A DNA stretch of 64,000 bases from Sporosarcina gallistercoris (GCF_014836415.1 NZ_JACSQY010000001.1:62001-126000), one strand, 5' to 3'; counted from the stretch's first letter, positions 1 through 9,285 are shown. Notes: generated by a model from the sequence alone, not told the origin. Made by a program: numbers and translations.

Positions 1-1114
1 TAATTCCTACGCTAGCTGCTTCAGGACTTGAATAGATACAACGCGAGATTTTTTCATAATCCATCGGCTCCGGCGTTTGGTTCGCGATATGTTCTATTGC
101 AGCAATTCCTTCATGAGAAGCTACGTGCGCAAGTTGCAGTCCACCGATACAATCACCGATTGCATAAATATGGCTTTCTTTTGTCTGGAATGTCGGACGG
201 GTTTTGATGTAACCTTTTTCGATTTCAATTTCCGTGTTTTCAATACCGATTCCTTCAGTATTCGCTTGACGGCCAACTGAAACGAGAACTTTCTCTGCAG
301 TGAAGCTTTGAGTGGAATCGCCAATTTCTGCTGAAATGGTTACTTGTTCACTCGTCTTTTCAACGGTTTCAGGAAGCACTTTTGCACCTGTGACAAATTT
401 GATGCCTTTTTTCTCGAGAAGTTTTTTCATCTCTTTAGAAATATCTTCATCTTCAGTAGGAAGAATCCGATCTGCGTATTCCACAACTGTAATATCGACA
501 CCAAAATCGTTGAGCATTGAAGCCCATTCGATTCCGATGACTCCTCCACCGATGATCAGCATCGATGCAGGTAAGGACTCAAGAGCAAGTGCTCCGTCTG
601 AAGAAAGGATCTGTTCCTCATCCAGCTCGAGACCTGGCAACGTTCTTGGACGTGATCCTGTTGCGAGCACCAAGTTTTTCAAGATGAGCATTTCGTTTTC
701 CTCACCGTTATTCATCTCCACTGAAATGGTTCCAGGCATAGGCGAGAAAATCGAAGGTCCAAGCATCCTGCCTGTCCCTTCATAGACATCGATCTTGCCC
801 TTTTTCATAAGACCTTGAACACCTTTATAGAGCTGGTCGACTATGGATTTCTTTCTTTCTTGGACAGCTGAGAAGTTCAGAGTGACGCCTTCTGTTTCAA
901 CACCGAAACTTAGAGCTTTTTCTTTCGTCAATTGGTAAACTTCAGCACTTTTCAATAACGCTTTACTAGGAATACATCCTTTATGTAAGCATGTACCACC
1001 TAATTTGCCTTTTTCAACGAGCGCTGTTTTAAGTCCAAGTTGTGCAGAACGGATGGCAGCTACATATCCGCCTGTTCCGCCTCCAAGAATGACTACATCA
1101 TACTCTTGAGCCAA
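1..1114 (-). CDS. lpdV: Dihydrolipoyl dehydrogenase of the branched-chain 2-oxoacid dehydrogenase complex (3' end cut by window)
   Basis: E3 flavoprotein that reoxidises the lipoyl groups of the branched-chain 2-oxoacid dehydrogenase with NAD+. The N-terminus shows the FAD-binding [10 protein letters not shown] motif (residues 11-20) and the redox-active disulfide GGTCLHKGC (Cys42, Cys47). Near the left edge the reading frame still shows [11 protein letters not shown], so about 370 of roughly 470 residues are present and the C-terminal dimerisation domain lies outside. The start is a TTG preceded by GGAGG; it lies 17 nt inside the end of buk, which points to translational coupling. Order ptb-bcd-buk-lpdV matches the B. 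subtilis bkd operon, so bkdAA, bkdAB and bkdB are expected to follow. Confidence 0.95.
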   Translation of the reverse strand, partial: MAQEYDVVILGGGTGGYVAAIRSAQLGLKTALVEKGKLGGTCLHKGCIPSKALLKSAEVYQLTKEKALSFGVETEGVTLNFSAVQERKKSIVDQLYKGVQGLMKKGKIDVYEGTGRMLGPSIFSPMPGTISVEMNNGEENEMLILKNLVLATGSRPRTLPGLELDEEQILSSDGALALESLPASMLIIGGGVIGIEWASMLNDFGVDITVVEYADRILPTEDEDISKEMKKLLEKKGIKFVTGAKVLPETVEKTSEQVTISAEIGDSTQSFTAEKVLVSVGRQANTEGIGIENTEIEIEKGYIKTRPTFQTKESHIYAIGDCIGGLQLAHVASHEGIAAIEHIANQTPEPMDYEKISRCIYSSPEAASVGI

Positions 1115-2228
1115 TGTGATCAGCCTCCATTTCCTTGTTTGTCTGTCGTGATGGGTACATTTTTGCTTCTTCTTCCCCGGTAAGAACACGGATTGCCCCT
1201 TCCGCAAGGGCTTGCAATTCGTCTTCCCCCGGGTAGATAACGACCTCTGCAATCCAGTCTACGTATGATTGTATCTCTGCTGTGAAGTCTTTGCCGTATG
1301 CGAGTCCGCCAGTCAGAATAATTGCATCCACTTCACCTTGAAGTACTGCCGCTGCGCTTCCGATTTCCTTAGCGACTTGGTAAGCCATTGCGCTGTAAAC
1401 TTCTTTTGCATGTCCGTCCCCAGCTGCAATTCTTTTTTCGACTTCAACCGCATTATTCGTACCAAGGTATCCAGTCAAACCACCTTTACCGACGAGCATT
1501 TCCATAATTTCCTGCCGATAATACTTACCTGAAAAACAGATATCCACTAAATCCCCTGCAGGAACTGTACCGGCACGTTCCGGACTGAAAGGCCCATCAC
1601 CGTGAAGGCCGTTATTGACGTCAATGACTTCTCCATAACGATGGGCACCAACGGTAATCCCGCCTCCCATATGTGTCACGATCAGCCTCAATTCCTCATA
1701 CTTTTTACTAGTATGGACGGCATATCTTCGAGCAACGGCTTTTTGGTTCAATGCATGGAAAATCGAATGACGTTCCAGTAAGTTAAAACCGGAAATCCTT
1801 GCAATAGGCTGTAGTTCATCCACTACAACCGGATCCACGATGAATGCAGGAATCTTAGCTTCCGTTGCAATTTCATTGGCAAGTATCCCGCCCAGGTTCG
1901 ACGCATGCTGTCCTGAATATCCTTTTCGGAGGTCTTCAAGCATCGATTCATTCACTGTATACGTACCTCCAGCAATCGGACGCAGCAAGCCGCCGCGTCC
2001 ACAAACTGCCGATAAAGAGGATAGTTCAATTTCATGTTGTTTGAGCTCATCTAAAATCATCGACTTACGAAATTCGTACTGTGCGGTGATGGAAGCAAAC
2101 TGAGCAAGTTGTTCAGTGGAATGACGCAATGTCTCTTCCATGACGAGCTGATCATTATCAAACACGCCGATTTTCGTAGAGGTAGAGCCAGGGTTGATCG
2201 TCAAAATTCTAGTAGCTTCAAGGTGCAC
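1098..2228 (-). CDS. buk: Butyrate kinase / branched-chain fatty acid kinase
   Basis: 376-residue ASKHA-fold acyl kinase that interconverts butyryl (or isobutyryl/isovaleryl) phosphate and the free acid with ADP/ATP. The N-terminus carries the acetate/butyrate kinase signature [16 protein letters not shown] (about residues 8-23), and [11 protein letters not shown] is the conserved phosphate-binding segment. Start is GTG with GGGGAGG six bases upstream. It follows bcd by 37 bp and overlaps lpdV. With Ptb it would convert branched-chain acyl-CoA to acid and ATP, or run in reverse to make primers for branched fatty acids. Family assignment is certain; chain-length preference is inferred from the operon. 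Confidence 0.95.
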   Translation of the reverse strand: MHLEATRILTINPGSTSTKIGVFDNDQLVMEETLRHSTEQLAQFASITAQYEFRKSMILDELKQHEIELSSLSAVCGRGGLLRPIAGGTYTVNESMLEDLRKGYSGQHASNLGGILANEIATEAKIPAFIVDPVVVDELQPIARISGFNLLERHSIFHALNQKAVARRYAVHTSKKYEELRLIVTHMGGGITVGAHRYGEVIDVNNGLHGDGPFSPERAGTVPAGDLVDICFSGKYYRQEIMEMLVGKGGLTGYLGTNNAVEVEKRIAAGDGHAKEVYSAMAYQVAKEIGSAAAVLQGEVDAIILTGGLAYGKDFTAEIQSYVDWIAEVVIYPGEDELQALAEGAIRVLTGEEEAKMYPSRQTNKEMEADHIGSRV

Positions 2229-2265
2229 AAGTATCCTCCCCTTTCACAGCACAGCTCAAAAGCCT

Positions 2266-3363
2266 TTATCGACGATTTGAGAGTACGCTTTTTTCTTTTT
2301 GTAAAAATGAGTTACGTGCTTTTGCAACACGTGCAATACGTTCTTCAGCCAAACGGTCTGCTGCAACGTATGAAGGGATATTATCACGCTTAGAAATCGC
2401 AAAAATCTTTTCAATTGTATCGTAGATCGTGTTGACCTTTTTCAAGGCACGCTCTCGGTTGTAGCCATCCAATTCATCAGCTACGTTTATCACTCCACCT
2501 GAGTTAATGACATAGTCGGGTGCGTAAACAAATCCCATTTCATGGATCTTGTCACCGTGCTCTGGATTCTTCAATTGGTTGTTTGCTGATCCTGCAATGA
2601 CTTTTGCTTTCAATTGTGGAATCGTATCATCGTTAATGACCGCTCCAAGTGCACAAGGTGAGAAGATGTCTGCTTCTACGCCATAGATTTCGTTGATGCC
2701 TACTGCTGTTGCTCCGAAGTTGTCAACTGCACGTTGAACTGCTTCTTCATTAATATCGGTAACAATCAGTTTAGCGCCTTCTTCATGAAGGTATTCGCAC
2801 ATTGTGTAAGCCACGTTTCCGACACCTTGCACTGCGATTGTCTTTCCTTTAAGGGAATCATCGCCAAATGCTTCTTTAGCAGCAGCTTTCATCCCTACAT
2901 AGACACCAAGTGCTGTTACAGGAGATGGGTTACCTGAAGAACCGAATTCTGCAGAAACACCTGTTACATAATCTGTTTCCAGGTGGATCAAGTCCATATC
3001 CTGTTCAGTTGTCCCTACATCTTCAGCTGTAATATAGCGGCCATTCAAGCCTTCGATGAAACGGCCGAACGCACGGAACATCTCATCATTTTTGTCAGTT
3101 TTAGGATTCCCCATAATAACCGCTTTACCGCCGCCCAGGTTCAGCCCTGCTGCTGCATTTTTATAAGTCATTCCGCGTGCAAGGCGAAGTGCGTCCTCGA
3201 TCGCTTCTTCTTCACTAGCGTATGTCCACATGCGAGTGCCACCAAGAGCAGGTCCAAGTGTAGTGTCATGAATTGCGATGAATGCTTTTAAGCCAGTTGT
3301 TTTGTCTTGGCAGATCACCAATTGCTCGTAGTCATAAGTTTCCATGTATTTGATAATTTCCAT
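2266..3363 (-). CDS. bcd: Leucine (branched-chain amino acid) dehydrogenase
   Basis: 365-residue Glu/Leu/Phe/Val dehydrogenase: NAD+-dependent oxidative deamination of leucine, valine and isoleucine to 2-oxoacids, feeding the Bkd complex. [11 protein letters not shown] contains the catalytic Lys80, and [13 protein letters not shown] is the Rossmann nucleotide loop. I chose the ATG that starts [15 protein letters not shown] because it has GGAGG eight bases upstream and matches LeuDH N-termini; the longer TTG reading would begin inside the Shine-Dalgarno sequence. It lies 23 bp after ptb and upstream of buk, as in B. subtilis. Confidence 0.96.
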   Translation of the reverse strand: MEIIKYMETYDYEQLVICQDKTTGLKAFIAIHDTTLGPALGGTRMWTYASEEEAIEDALRLARGMTYKNAAAGLNLGGGKAVIMGNPKTDKNDEMFRAFGRFIEGLNGRYITAEDVGTTEQDMDLIHLETDYVTGVSAEFGSSGNPSPVTALGVYVGMKAAAKEAFGDDSLKGKTIAVQGVGNVAYTMCEYLHEEGAKLIVTDINEEAVQRAVDNFGATAVGINEIYGVEADIFSPCALGAVINDDTIPQLKAKVIAGSANNQLKNPEHGDKIHEMGFVYAPDYVINSGGVINVADELDGYNRERALKKVNTIYDTIEKIFAISKRDNIPSYVAADRLAEERIARVAKARNSFLQKEKSVLSNRR

Positions 3364-3386
3364 TTGTAATTCCTCCAATTATTCAA

Positions 3387-4298
3387 TCAGTTTTTACTTA
3401 CTAATAGTGCAAGTGCTAGTGAATGAAGTTTCGTTTCGGCGCTGTCCGAACGTGACGTAACAACGATCGGAGCAGACGCACCTTGGATGATTCCGCCAAC
3501 TTTCGCCCGAGCGAAGTAGGTTAGCGATTTATAGAGAATGTTACCTGCTTCCAGGTTTGGTGCCACTAGGATATCCGCTTTACCTGCCGCTGGACCGGAA
3601 AGTCCTTTATGTTGAGCGGCTTCGAGTGAAATAGCATTATCCAAAGCCATTGGACCTTCAACAATACAATTTTGCAACTGCCCTCGCTGATTCATCATCG
3701 TCAAGGAAGCTGCATCCAACGTTGCTTGCATCGCAGGATTAACTGACTCTACCGCAGCAATCGGCACGACTACGGGAACTTCTACACCACAAGCTCTAGC
3801 TACGATAACAGCATTTTGAACAATTTGTGCTTTCACCTGCAGATCCGGTAATAAGCTCATCGCTGAATCGGTTACGAAGTATAGCTTGTCAAACCCTGGG
3901 ATTTCGAATACAGCGACATGAGAGAGTACGTTTCCAGTTCTCAACCCTGCTTCTTTTCGCAGCGCCGCTTTCATCAGTGCCGCAGTAGGGAGATTACCTT
4001 TCATAAGTACTTGGGCATCCCCTGTGGCCACTGCATCCACTGCCAATTGCGCTGCGTGCTGTATTCCATTACAATCCACTAGCTCGATATCGGGGTGATC
4101 GACGAGCTGTGGGTACTTCGCTTGCAGTGTTTTAACTAATAGTTGTTTATCGTCATAGAGCTTGAAAGTGGCCAGCCCCCGCGAAACTGCAAGTTCAACA
4201 GAGTCCAACACGTCCGGATCAGCTGCACAGGCAACAGCGGTGCATGGCCTGTCCGTTAAATGAGCTGCTTGCTGCACAATTTCTGAAAGTGTCTCCAT
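3387..4298 (-). CDS. ptb: Phosphate butyryltransferase
   Basis: 303-residue member of the PTA/PTB family that exchanges CoA for phosphate on butyryl- and branched acyl-CoA, the partner of butyrate kinase. Family features visible are the central VLMKGNLPTAALMKAAL segment and the C-terminal phosphate acyltransferase block GGIIQGASAPIVVTSRSDS. Start ATG has GGTGAGGTG upstream. It begins only 18 bp after the bkdR stop codon, so the two are almost certainly cotranscribed and there is no space between them for a separate -24/-12 promoter, unlike what is known for the sigma-54-driven bkd operon of B. subtilis. Confidence 0.94.
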   Translation of the reverse strand: METLSEIVQQAAHLTDRPCTAVACAADPDVLDSVELAVSRGLATFKLYDDKQLLVKTLQAKYPQLVDHPDIELVDCNGIQHAAQLAVDAVATGDAQVLMKGNLPTAALMKAALRKEAGLRTGNVLSHVAVFEIPGFDKLYFVTDSAMSLLPDLQVKAQIVQNAVIVARACGVEVPVVVPIAAVESVNPAMQATLDAASLTMMNQRGQLQNCIVEGPMALDNAISLEAAQHKGLSGPAAGKADILVAPNLEAGNILYKSLTYFARAKVGGIIQGASAPIVVTSRSDSAETKLHSLALALLVSKN

Positions 4299-4316
4299 CC
4301 CGTCACCTCACCTTAG

Positions 4317-6305
4317 TTAAATCAATTTGTATTTCTCTAATTTGTAATACAAGGATCGAAGGGAAATCCCCAGTCGATCAGCTGTCAAAACTTTATGGCC
4401 GTTATTTTCCTTCATCGACGCCTCTAAGACTGATCTTTCATGATCTTCCATTAGTGAAGCCAACGTCCGCTTTTCAGGAAGAGCAGAGTCAGTGTACTGT
4501 TCGCTGCGTGAAGACAATGCTCGTACGATATCCTCTTCATCAAGTTGAGTAGAACCCGCTTCCGTCAAAATCATCGCCCGACTGAGAACATTTTCCAACT
4601 CCCGGACATTTCCTGGCCACTCATACGACTGAAGGCGCTGCATCGCCTTGAGCGTCACATGCTGAATGGTCATTCCGAATTCCTGGTTAAGCATCGCGAT
4701 GAGATCGTCTGTCAGTAACAAGATATCCTCTGTACGAGTACGTAACGGGGGAATTCTGATCGACATTCGGGTGAGCTGATAGTATAAGTCTTCGCAAAGA
4801 ACTCCCTCGTGAACTGCGCGTTCCAGATTGGCTGCTGAAGACGTAATAATCCGCACTGATAGTTGGATAGGGTGCCCCGCAGCCGTTATACTTCCTGAAC
4901 CGAGATATTCTAGGAGTGTTTTCTGTACATCTGGTTTCAATTCTGTGATTTCATCCAAAAACAATGTCCCTGAACTCTTTTCATGGTGAATTTCTGTATG
5001 TTCTAATGCAGCTTCTATTGCTTCGACATCTAATGATGCACAAGAAACACGTATGAAATCTCCTTCACTTCTTTTGCTTCCTGTATGGATGGCATGTGCG
5101 AAAAGTTCTTTACCACTTCCAGGTTCGCCCCGTAGCATAACGGGAATATCAGATCCTGCTGCAATTCTTGCTTGACTGACCGCCACAAGGAGATCGTCAT
5201 TGGTCCCGATAATATCATCGAACGTATACGTCGATTCCAGTTCACGGATCAAAGCTTTTGCATGGTCGAGCTGTTTCATAAGACTTCGCATTTCTGTAAT
5301 GTCGTGAATGACACCAACGCTTCCTTTTACTTCCTGGTCAACAATAATTGGTGCAACATTCACTATGACATCTCGATTGTTTTCACCGATTCGCATATTG
5401 ACACCACGTACTGGCCGTTTTGTTTCAAGCACCTTCATGTGTATACTTTCACCAGAACTAATATCCACGGTAGCTGGCTGACCAATCACTTCCTGTTCCG
5501 TTAGTCCGGTTAACCGAGTGTATGCCGGATTGACCAGAATCCCCAAACCGTCTGAATCGACGACTGAGATGGCATCATCACTTGAATGGATAATGGCTTC
5601 AAGCATCGTTTTCACGCGCTTCAAGTCGGTAATCTCTTCTGCAGTGCGAATCACACCCGACACATCTTTAAAAACAGCAAATGCTCCATTCGCAGTTCCA
5701 TCTGGCGAGAAGAGTGGATATCTGGAACTTAATATATCCAACCCATTGTTTAGTTGAAGTTCTACATTAGACTCAGGTTGACCCGTGTGAAGAACGTCTG
5801 GTAAACCTGACTCGGGGATTATCGATAAAATCGGTTTCCCAATTACTTCTTCTGCTGAAAAACCAAGCATTTTGGAAGCGCTATCATTAAACAGGTTAAT
5901 ATAACCCGTTTTGTCAATTCCGATCATTCCCTCGCCGACAGAGTTGAAAATCGAAGTATAAGTAGCGATATCTGATTGTAATGGATCCAGGTCCACACAG
6001 CGAGACGCTAATAGTTTCACTATGAGCTGACTAATAGGTTTCGTAAGGACCGTTATTTGTGAATGTTTTAGATTGTATGTAAATTGGGATTCCCCTGAAA
6101 AGTCTAGCACGAACTGCACATTTTCTGAAAGAAAACTTTCGGGATCAGGCCTATGAGGGATTCCGTTTTGAATCGCAAACTTTTTGCTGTCTCCTTGCTC
6201 ACTACGATCTACAATCCCGACGATTCGAAAGGATTCGATTCTTTCAAGGTGTTGTAATACTCGGATGCTTTCTTTGTCTGCATCAATAATAATTACATTT
6301 TGCAA
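4317..6305 (-). CDS. bkdR: BkdR-like regulator with PAS domains and a degenerate sigma-54-type AAA+ domain
   Basis: 662 residues, heading the bkd operon. The order of parts is an N-terminal Rossmann-like segment (1-100), two PAS domains (about 115-215 and 235-335), an AAA+ domain (about 362-590) and a C-terminal Fis-type helix-turn-helix (about 635-662). The protein resembles B. subtilis BkdR along its length. Walker A GEPGSGKE (393-400) and Walker B GTLFLDEI (446-453) are present. However the GAFTGA loop that contacts sigma-54 is deleted: the sequence runs EAALEHTEIHHEKSSGTLFLDE. Both arginine-finger positions are also changed, to LCEDLYYQL (Cys504, Gln510) where FREDLYYRL is usual. Start is TTG with GAGGGGG upstream. 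It probably binds DNA and ligand but cannot remodel sigma-54; this is inference. Confidence 0.9.
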   Translation of the reverse strand: MQNVIIIDADKESIRVLQHLERIESFRIVGIVDRSEQGDSKKFAIQNGIPHRPDPESFLSENVQFVLDFSGESQFTYNLKHSQITVLTKPISQLIVKLLASRCVDLDPLQSDIATYTSIFNSVGEGMIGIDKTGYINLFNDSASKMLGFSAEEVIGKPILSIIPESGLPDVLHTGQPESNVELQLNNGLDILSSRYPLFSPDGTANGAFAVFKDVSGVIRTAEEITDLKRVKTMLEAIIHSSDDAISVVDSDGLGILVNPAYTRLTGLTEQEVIGQPATVDISSGESIHMKVLETKRPVRGVNMRIGENNRDVIVNVAPIIVDQEVKGSVGVIHDITEMRSLMKQLDHAKALIRELESTYTFDDIIGTNDDLLVAVSQARIAAGSDIPVMLRGEPGSGKELFAHAIHTGSKRSEGDFIRVSCASLDVEAIEAALEHTEIHHEKSSGTLFLDEITELKPDVQKTLLEYLGSGSITAAGHPIQLSVRIITSSAANLERAVHEGVLCEDLYYQLTRMSIRIPPLRTRTEDILLLTDDLIAMLNQEFGMTIQHVTLKAMQRLQSYEWPGNVRELENVLSRAMILTEAGSTQLDEEDIVRALSSRSEQYTDSALPEKRTLASLMEDHERSVLEASMKENNGHKVLTADRLGISLRSLYYKLEKYKLI

Positions 6306-6357
6306 AGATGTTCAATCCCCCTCTCACCCTTGTGCAACCTTTTGCATTTCCAACTTA

Positions 6358-6386
6358 ATCATACAACATCCATCGCGTCTTGACAA
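6358..6386 (-). promoter_or_regulatory. Sigma-A-like promoter of the bkdR-ptb-bcd-buk-lpd operon
   Basis: On the reverse strand TTGTCA (6381-6386) and TATGAT (6358-6363) are separated by exactly 17 bp, a near-consensus vegetative promoter about 55 bp upstream of the bkdR TTG start. I looked for TGGCAC-N5-TTGC upstream of bkdR and between bkdR and ptb and saw none. Confidence 0.7.
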
Positions 6387-6389
6387 TCT

Positions 6390-6396
6390 TTCGACA
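6390..6396 (-). promoter_or_regulatory. Candidate Spo0A box (TGTCGAA) beside the bkdR promoter
   Basis: A perfect TGTCGAA heptamer lies 3 bp upstream of the -35 hexamer of the bkdR promoter, a position used by activating 0A boxes in Bacillus. A heptamer is short and several copies are expected by chance in 64 kb, so this is only a candidate. Confidence 0.35.
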
Positions 6397-6430
6397 GCAG
6401 GTAAAATTGAAAAGGATTGGAGGCGTTCGT

Positions 6431-6658
6431 ATGGCTCGTTTGGCAGCGTTCATAGTGCTCGTAATACCCGGTATTGCCGCCGCTCTTGGCATAAAGTTGA
6501 TGCGTGATGCATTGTTTGGTATCCTATTCAGCCCATTCCCGTACATATGGATGCAATTTATTGCAGGGTTTCTTTTACTTGCGATAAGCATCGGTTTTTT
6601 CGCTGGATTTTTGTTTCGACGTGATCAGAGAACAGGCAGAATACAAAAGAAAAAATAA
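6431..6658 (+). CDS. yqzF: DUF2627 family small membrane protein (YqzF-like)
   Basis: 75-residue protein with two hydrophobic segments (about 4-20 and 36-60) and a basic tail ending RTGRIQKKK. The sequence MARLAAFIVLVIPGIAAALGIKLMRD fits the DUF2627/YqzF family found next to bkdR in Bacillus. The ATG at 6431 is chosen because TTGGAGG lies just upstream; a longer reading would start inside the divergent promoter region. Divergent from bkdR with 125 bp between them. Function unknown; probably an inner-membrane protein. Confidence 0.85.
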   Translation: MARLAAFIVLVIPGIAAALGIKLMRDALFGILFSPFPYIWMQFIAGFLLLAISIGFFAGFLFRRDQRTGRIQKKK

Positions 6659-6659
6659 A

Positions 6660-6700
6660 AACAGAAGACGTGGCGGATGTGCCAAGTCTTCTGTTTTTTT
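6660..6700. terminator. Bidirectional terminator between yqzF and yqiK
   Basis: ACAGAAGAC pairs with GTCTTCTGT around an inner TGGC/GCCA helix, with a T run after the stem on the forward strand and on the reverse strand, between two convergent genes. Confidence 0.85.
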
Positions 6701-6721
6701 ATGATACAGTCAAAACGAACT

Positions 6722-7450
6722 TCAGGTGACGAACCGCCCTGGATAGTCAGTAATCCACCCATGTATGAAATCTGGAGGATTTTTAACAAATGGTTCATCT
6801 CCTACTACGCCGTAGACGCGGATTTTTTTTTCGGTTTGCTGCCACTGACTTAAGTACGGTTCTTTCATCATTCTTTTATGGAAGTGAAATGCATCTGCAG
6901 CTGGATAATCTGTCAGCTGATGATCTGTCAGCATCGCTTTTTTCAAAAGTAATCCAGCTTCCATTGAAGGATCTAATTGTTTAACTTTCTCGATTAAATT
7001 GTAATCGAATGAAGAGACATGAACTTGGTCGAGCACTGAGATTTGGTCCAGTAATTCAGATAACGACTCCGGATTATTCGAGATCGTCTCTTTCAGCTCA
7101 ATATTCAGCCCTATGGATTCCATCGCGGCAAAAGAAATAACGGAGGACAGTGTCGGAATTGAGCTTCCTTTTATCCCTCTTATAAATCGTTTTCCTATAT
7201 GAATTTGTTGGATCTCGGCTGCATCCATTTGTGATATTGTTTTGCGGACACCTGATAGACGATACAGATCTGAATCGTGTATTACGAAAAAGACACCATC
7301 TTTAGATAATTGAACATCTAATTCAATTCCATCTGCTCCTTCTTCAACAGCTCCATAAAATGCTTTCATAGTATTCTCAAAATATTTCCCCGAAGCGCCC
7401 CGATGGGCATAAACTTCACGTCGCGGAATTACCTCGTTCTCTACAGACAT
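6722..7450 (-). CDS. yqiK: Glycerophosphodiester phosphodiesterase (YqiK-like)
   Basis: 242-residue GDPD-fold enzyme that hydrolyses glycerophosphodiesters to glycerol 3-phosphate and an alcohol. The metal and catalytic signature is YAHRGASGKYFENTM (His16, Arg17) followed by GADGIELDVQLSKDGVFFVIHD (the Glu, Asp and second His). No signal peptide is visible, so it is probably cytoplasmic. ATG start with AGGAGG upstream. It lies 29 bp after the FapA-like gene on the same strand and ends at a bidirectional terminator. B. subtilis yqiK occupies a similar place near spo0A. Confidence 0.9.
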   Translation of the reverse strand: MSVENEVIPRREVYAHRGASGKYFENTMKAFYGAVEEGADGIELDVQLSKDGVFFVIHDSDLYRLSGVRKTISQMDAAEIQQIHIGKRFIRGIKGSSIPTLSSVISFAAMESIGLNIELKETISNNPESLSELLDQISVLDQVHVSSFDYNLIEKVKQLDPSMEAGLLLKKAMLTDHQLTDYPAADAFHFHKRMMKEPYLSQWQQTEKKIRVYGVVGDEPFVKNPPDFIHGWITDYPGRFVT

Positions 7451-7479
7451 ATAGCAGCCTCCTGTGTAACCGAGTTATC

Positions 7480-9042
7480 TTAGATGTTCAATACCCCATC
7501 CAACATTTCGAAAACTCCCTTTGTAGGGGATTCCAAAGTAGAAGCTCTAGCACCGATTTGTATCGTCACTCCTGGATTCGCTTCCCGTGTAATTTCTATT
7601 TGTGGAGAAATCGCTGTTTTCATAGTATGCAAGTTGGCTTGAATAGCTCGATCGAATCCAAAAACTTCTTCACGACTTTTGGTGAGAGTATCATATATTT
7701 TATCGTATGCTTCCCGCTTTGGACCTTCTAATGTCTTCACAATCTTTTCTAGAGGTTCTATATGCTTCTCTAACTGTTCAATCTGTTTTTGTAAATTCTT
7801 TATCGACTGGGCCATTTTTTGAACTTCTATATGAAGCGCTTCTTTATCGACACCTTTAGCAAAAAGCATGGTTACGCGCTCATGGCGATTTCCTGCAACT
7901 GCACATTCTATTCGATATTTCGCTTCAATATTCCCTCCAATGATCCGCCCCTTGTTACGATCCACATATACATAATCCGCGATGACTTTGGAGCCTAACA
8001 AATACAAACCGACTTGAACCGTATGTGCAAATAGGCTACACTCATTCGCATGTTTAATGAAGATACTACCTTTTGCTTCAATCACGGTATTTCCCCCGCC
8101 AAACACTCCTCCTTGAATATACACATCAGCTTGTTCGGATCGTACTTCTTTGGCGTTCGTTACCCCTTCTTTTGCTCCAACGGAAATATCCCCTGTAGCG
8201 TTTACACTATATCCTGCAAGTACGGTACCTGAGATCACAACAGTTCCATCGAAAGTAATAGAACCTGTTTCCGGCCCTACATCCCCATTGATGATAAGTT
8301 GTTGACCGATACCAACAACTCCATTTTTAAATTCCAATACCCCGCCATGGAGTGCACGAAGTACCGTTTTGCCGTTCTCCTGTACTTCCTCAACGGATTT
8401 CCGGTCATAGTGGAGTTTGCTATCCAGCCCTTTTTTGCTCATTATTTCATTCCCGAAAATATCCAAACCATTTGTACCTTCTTGTGCGGGTATTTTCTCA
8501 CCCAACCAGTCCCCTTTTCTAATGGGGGTGACGAAATTCATTTCGTAGTAATCTGCTGATCCATCTTCACGGATGACTGGACGTCTTTCTGGCACTTCTA
8601 TGTATGTAATCATCGCATCATCCCCTTTGATGGGAGGATTCCCTTCAGCTACGATGATGGATTGACGCGGCTTGACAGCATTCCAATTGATATCGGTTTG
8701 ACCCGGTCGGATTCCTTTAGATCTCAACGCATCGGCCACTAGTGCAGGAAGCTCATGTTTCTTTTCCTCAATTTCCTTAACTGTTAAATAAACCTCAGCT
8801 TCCGCCCTCATCTTATCAGGAGACACGATAATTTCAATTGCGGGAGCGTAACTAGCGATTTCACTCTCATTCCCTTCAGTTGCGAGTGCTCGACGAAGCT
8901 CAGGAAATGATGTAATTTTCAGCCTGGGTAATTCTTGAGTGATTTTATCAAAAGACTTGATGTGGAAGCCACTCTTTTTAGTATACATTGATATAGTATT
9001 CTCAATTCGTGTGAGTGTAATGTAATCGTTTTCAAACAACAT
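7480..9042 (-). CDS. FapA (DUF342) family protein
   Basis: 520-residue FapA/DUF342 protein. The N-terminal half holds an RGD-like globular region with TPIRKGDWLGEKIPAQEGTNG typical of the family, the middle (about 225-395) is a repetitive beta-helix-like stretch (GDVGPETGSITFDGTVVISG, VYIQGGVFGGGNTV) and the C-terminal part (about 400-470) is a predicted coiled coil (IEVQKMAQSIKNLQKQIEQL). I chose the ATG at 9042, six bases after AGAGGTG, over a GTG three codons upstream. FapA is linked to polar flagellar assembly in Vibrio; its role in Firmicutes is not settled. Here it sits between spo0A and yqiK, not near flagellar genes. Confidence 0.85.
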   Translation of the reverse strand: MLFENDYITLTRIENTISMYTKKSGFHIKSFDKITQELPRLKITSFPELRRALATEGNESEIASYAPAIEIIVSPDKMRAEAEVYLTVKEIEEKKHELPALVADALRSKGIRPGQTDINWNAVKPRQSIIVAEGNPPIKGDDAMITYIEVPERRPVIREDGSADYYEMNFVTPIRKGDWLGEKIPAQEGTNGLDIFGNEIMSKKGLDSKLHYDRKSVEEVQENGKTVLRALHGGVLEFKNGVVGIGQQLIINGDVGPETGSITFDGTVVISGTVLAGYSVNATGDISVGAKEGVTNAKEVRSEQADVYIQGGVFGGGNTVIEAKGSIFIKHANECSLFAHTVQVGLYLLGSKVIADYVYVDRNKGRIIGGNIEAKYRIECAVAGNRHERVTMLFAKGVDKEALHIEVQKMAQSIKNLQKQIEQLEKHIEPLEKIVKTLEGPKREAYDKIYDTLTKSREEVFGFDRAIQANLHTMKTAISPQIEITREANPGVTIQIGARASTLESPTKGVFEMLDGVLNI

Positions 9043-9065
9043 GCCGTTCACCTCTCCTTATTTCC

Positions 9066-9088
9066 ATTATAGAACTTTGCCCATTATA
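9066..9088 (-). promoter_or_regulatory. Possible promoter region upstream of the FapA-like gene
   Basis: Two TATAAT hexamers on the reverse strand (9083-9088 and 9066-9071) lie 25-45 bp upstream of the FapA-like start, but I see no convincing -35 element for either. The rest of the roughly 320-bp gap up to spo0A holds only the spo0A terminator. Confidence 0.3.
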
Positions 9089-9285
9089 AGAAATAGGTGT
9101 TTCGTCTATAGTTCGTCTACTTTCATTACAAGAAGCCTATCAGTTTTGAAACTTTTCACTCATTTAGCTGCTGCATCATCATATGGAAATCCGAGATGTT
9201 AGGATGACTTTCACTTTGCACTTGCTGTATAGGCAAAATTACTTCTTATCGACTCCTTGCACGCTATAGGAAATAAGGACACACG

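Noticed and set aside
312-785. Long forward-strand open frame opposite lpdV
   Set aside because: It lies fully antisense to a clear coding gene, has no Shine-Dalgarno sequence and a composition (serine-rich) typical of antisense shadows. The same holds for frames at 31640-32116, 32181-32702, 51980-52567 and 55773-56324.
2266-3378. Longer start of leucine dehydrogenase at 3378
   Set aside because: The TTG codon is part of the GGAGG site used by the ATG at 3363, which also matches known LeuDH N-termini.
6306-6357. Possible sigma-54 promoter upstream of bkdR (TTGGAAATGCAAAAGGTTGC)
   Set aside because: The GG and GC elements are 14 bp apart instead of 10, and the sigma-A-type promoter next to it is far better.
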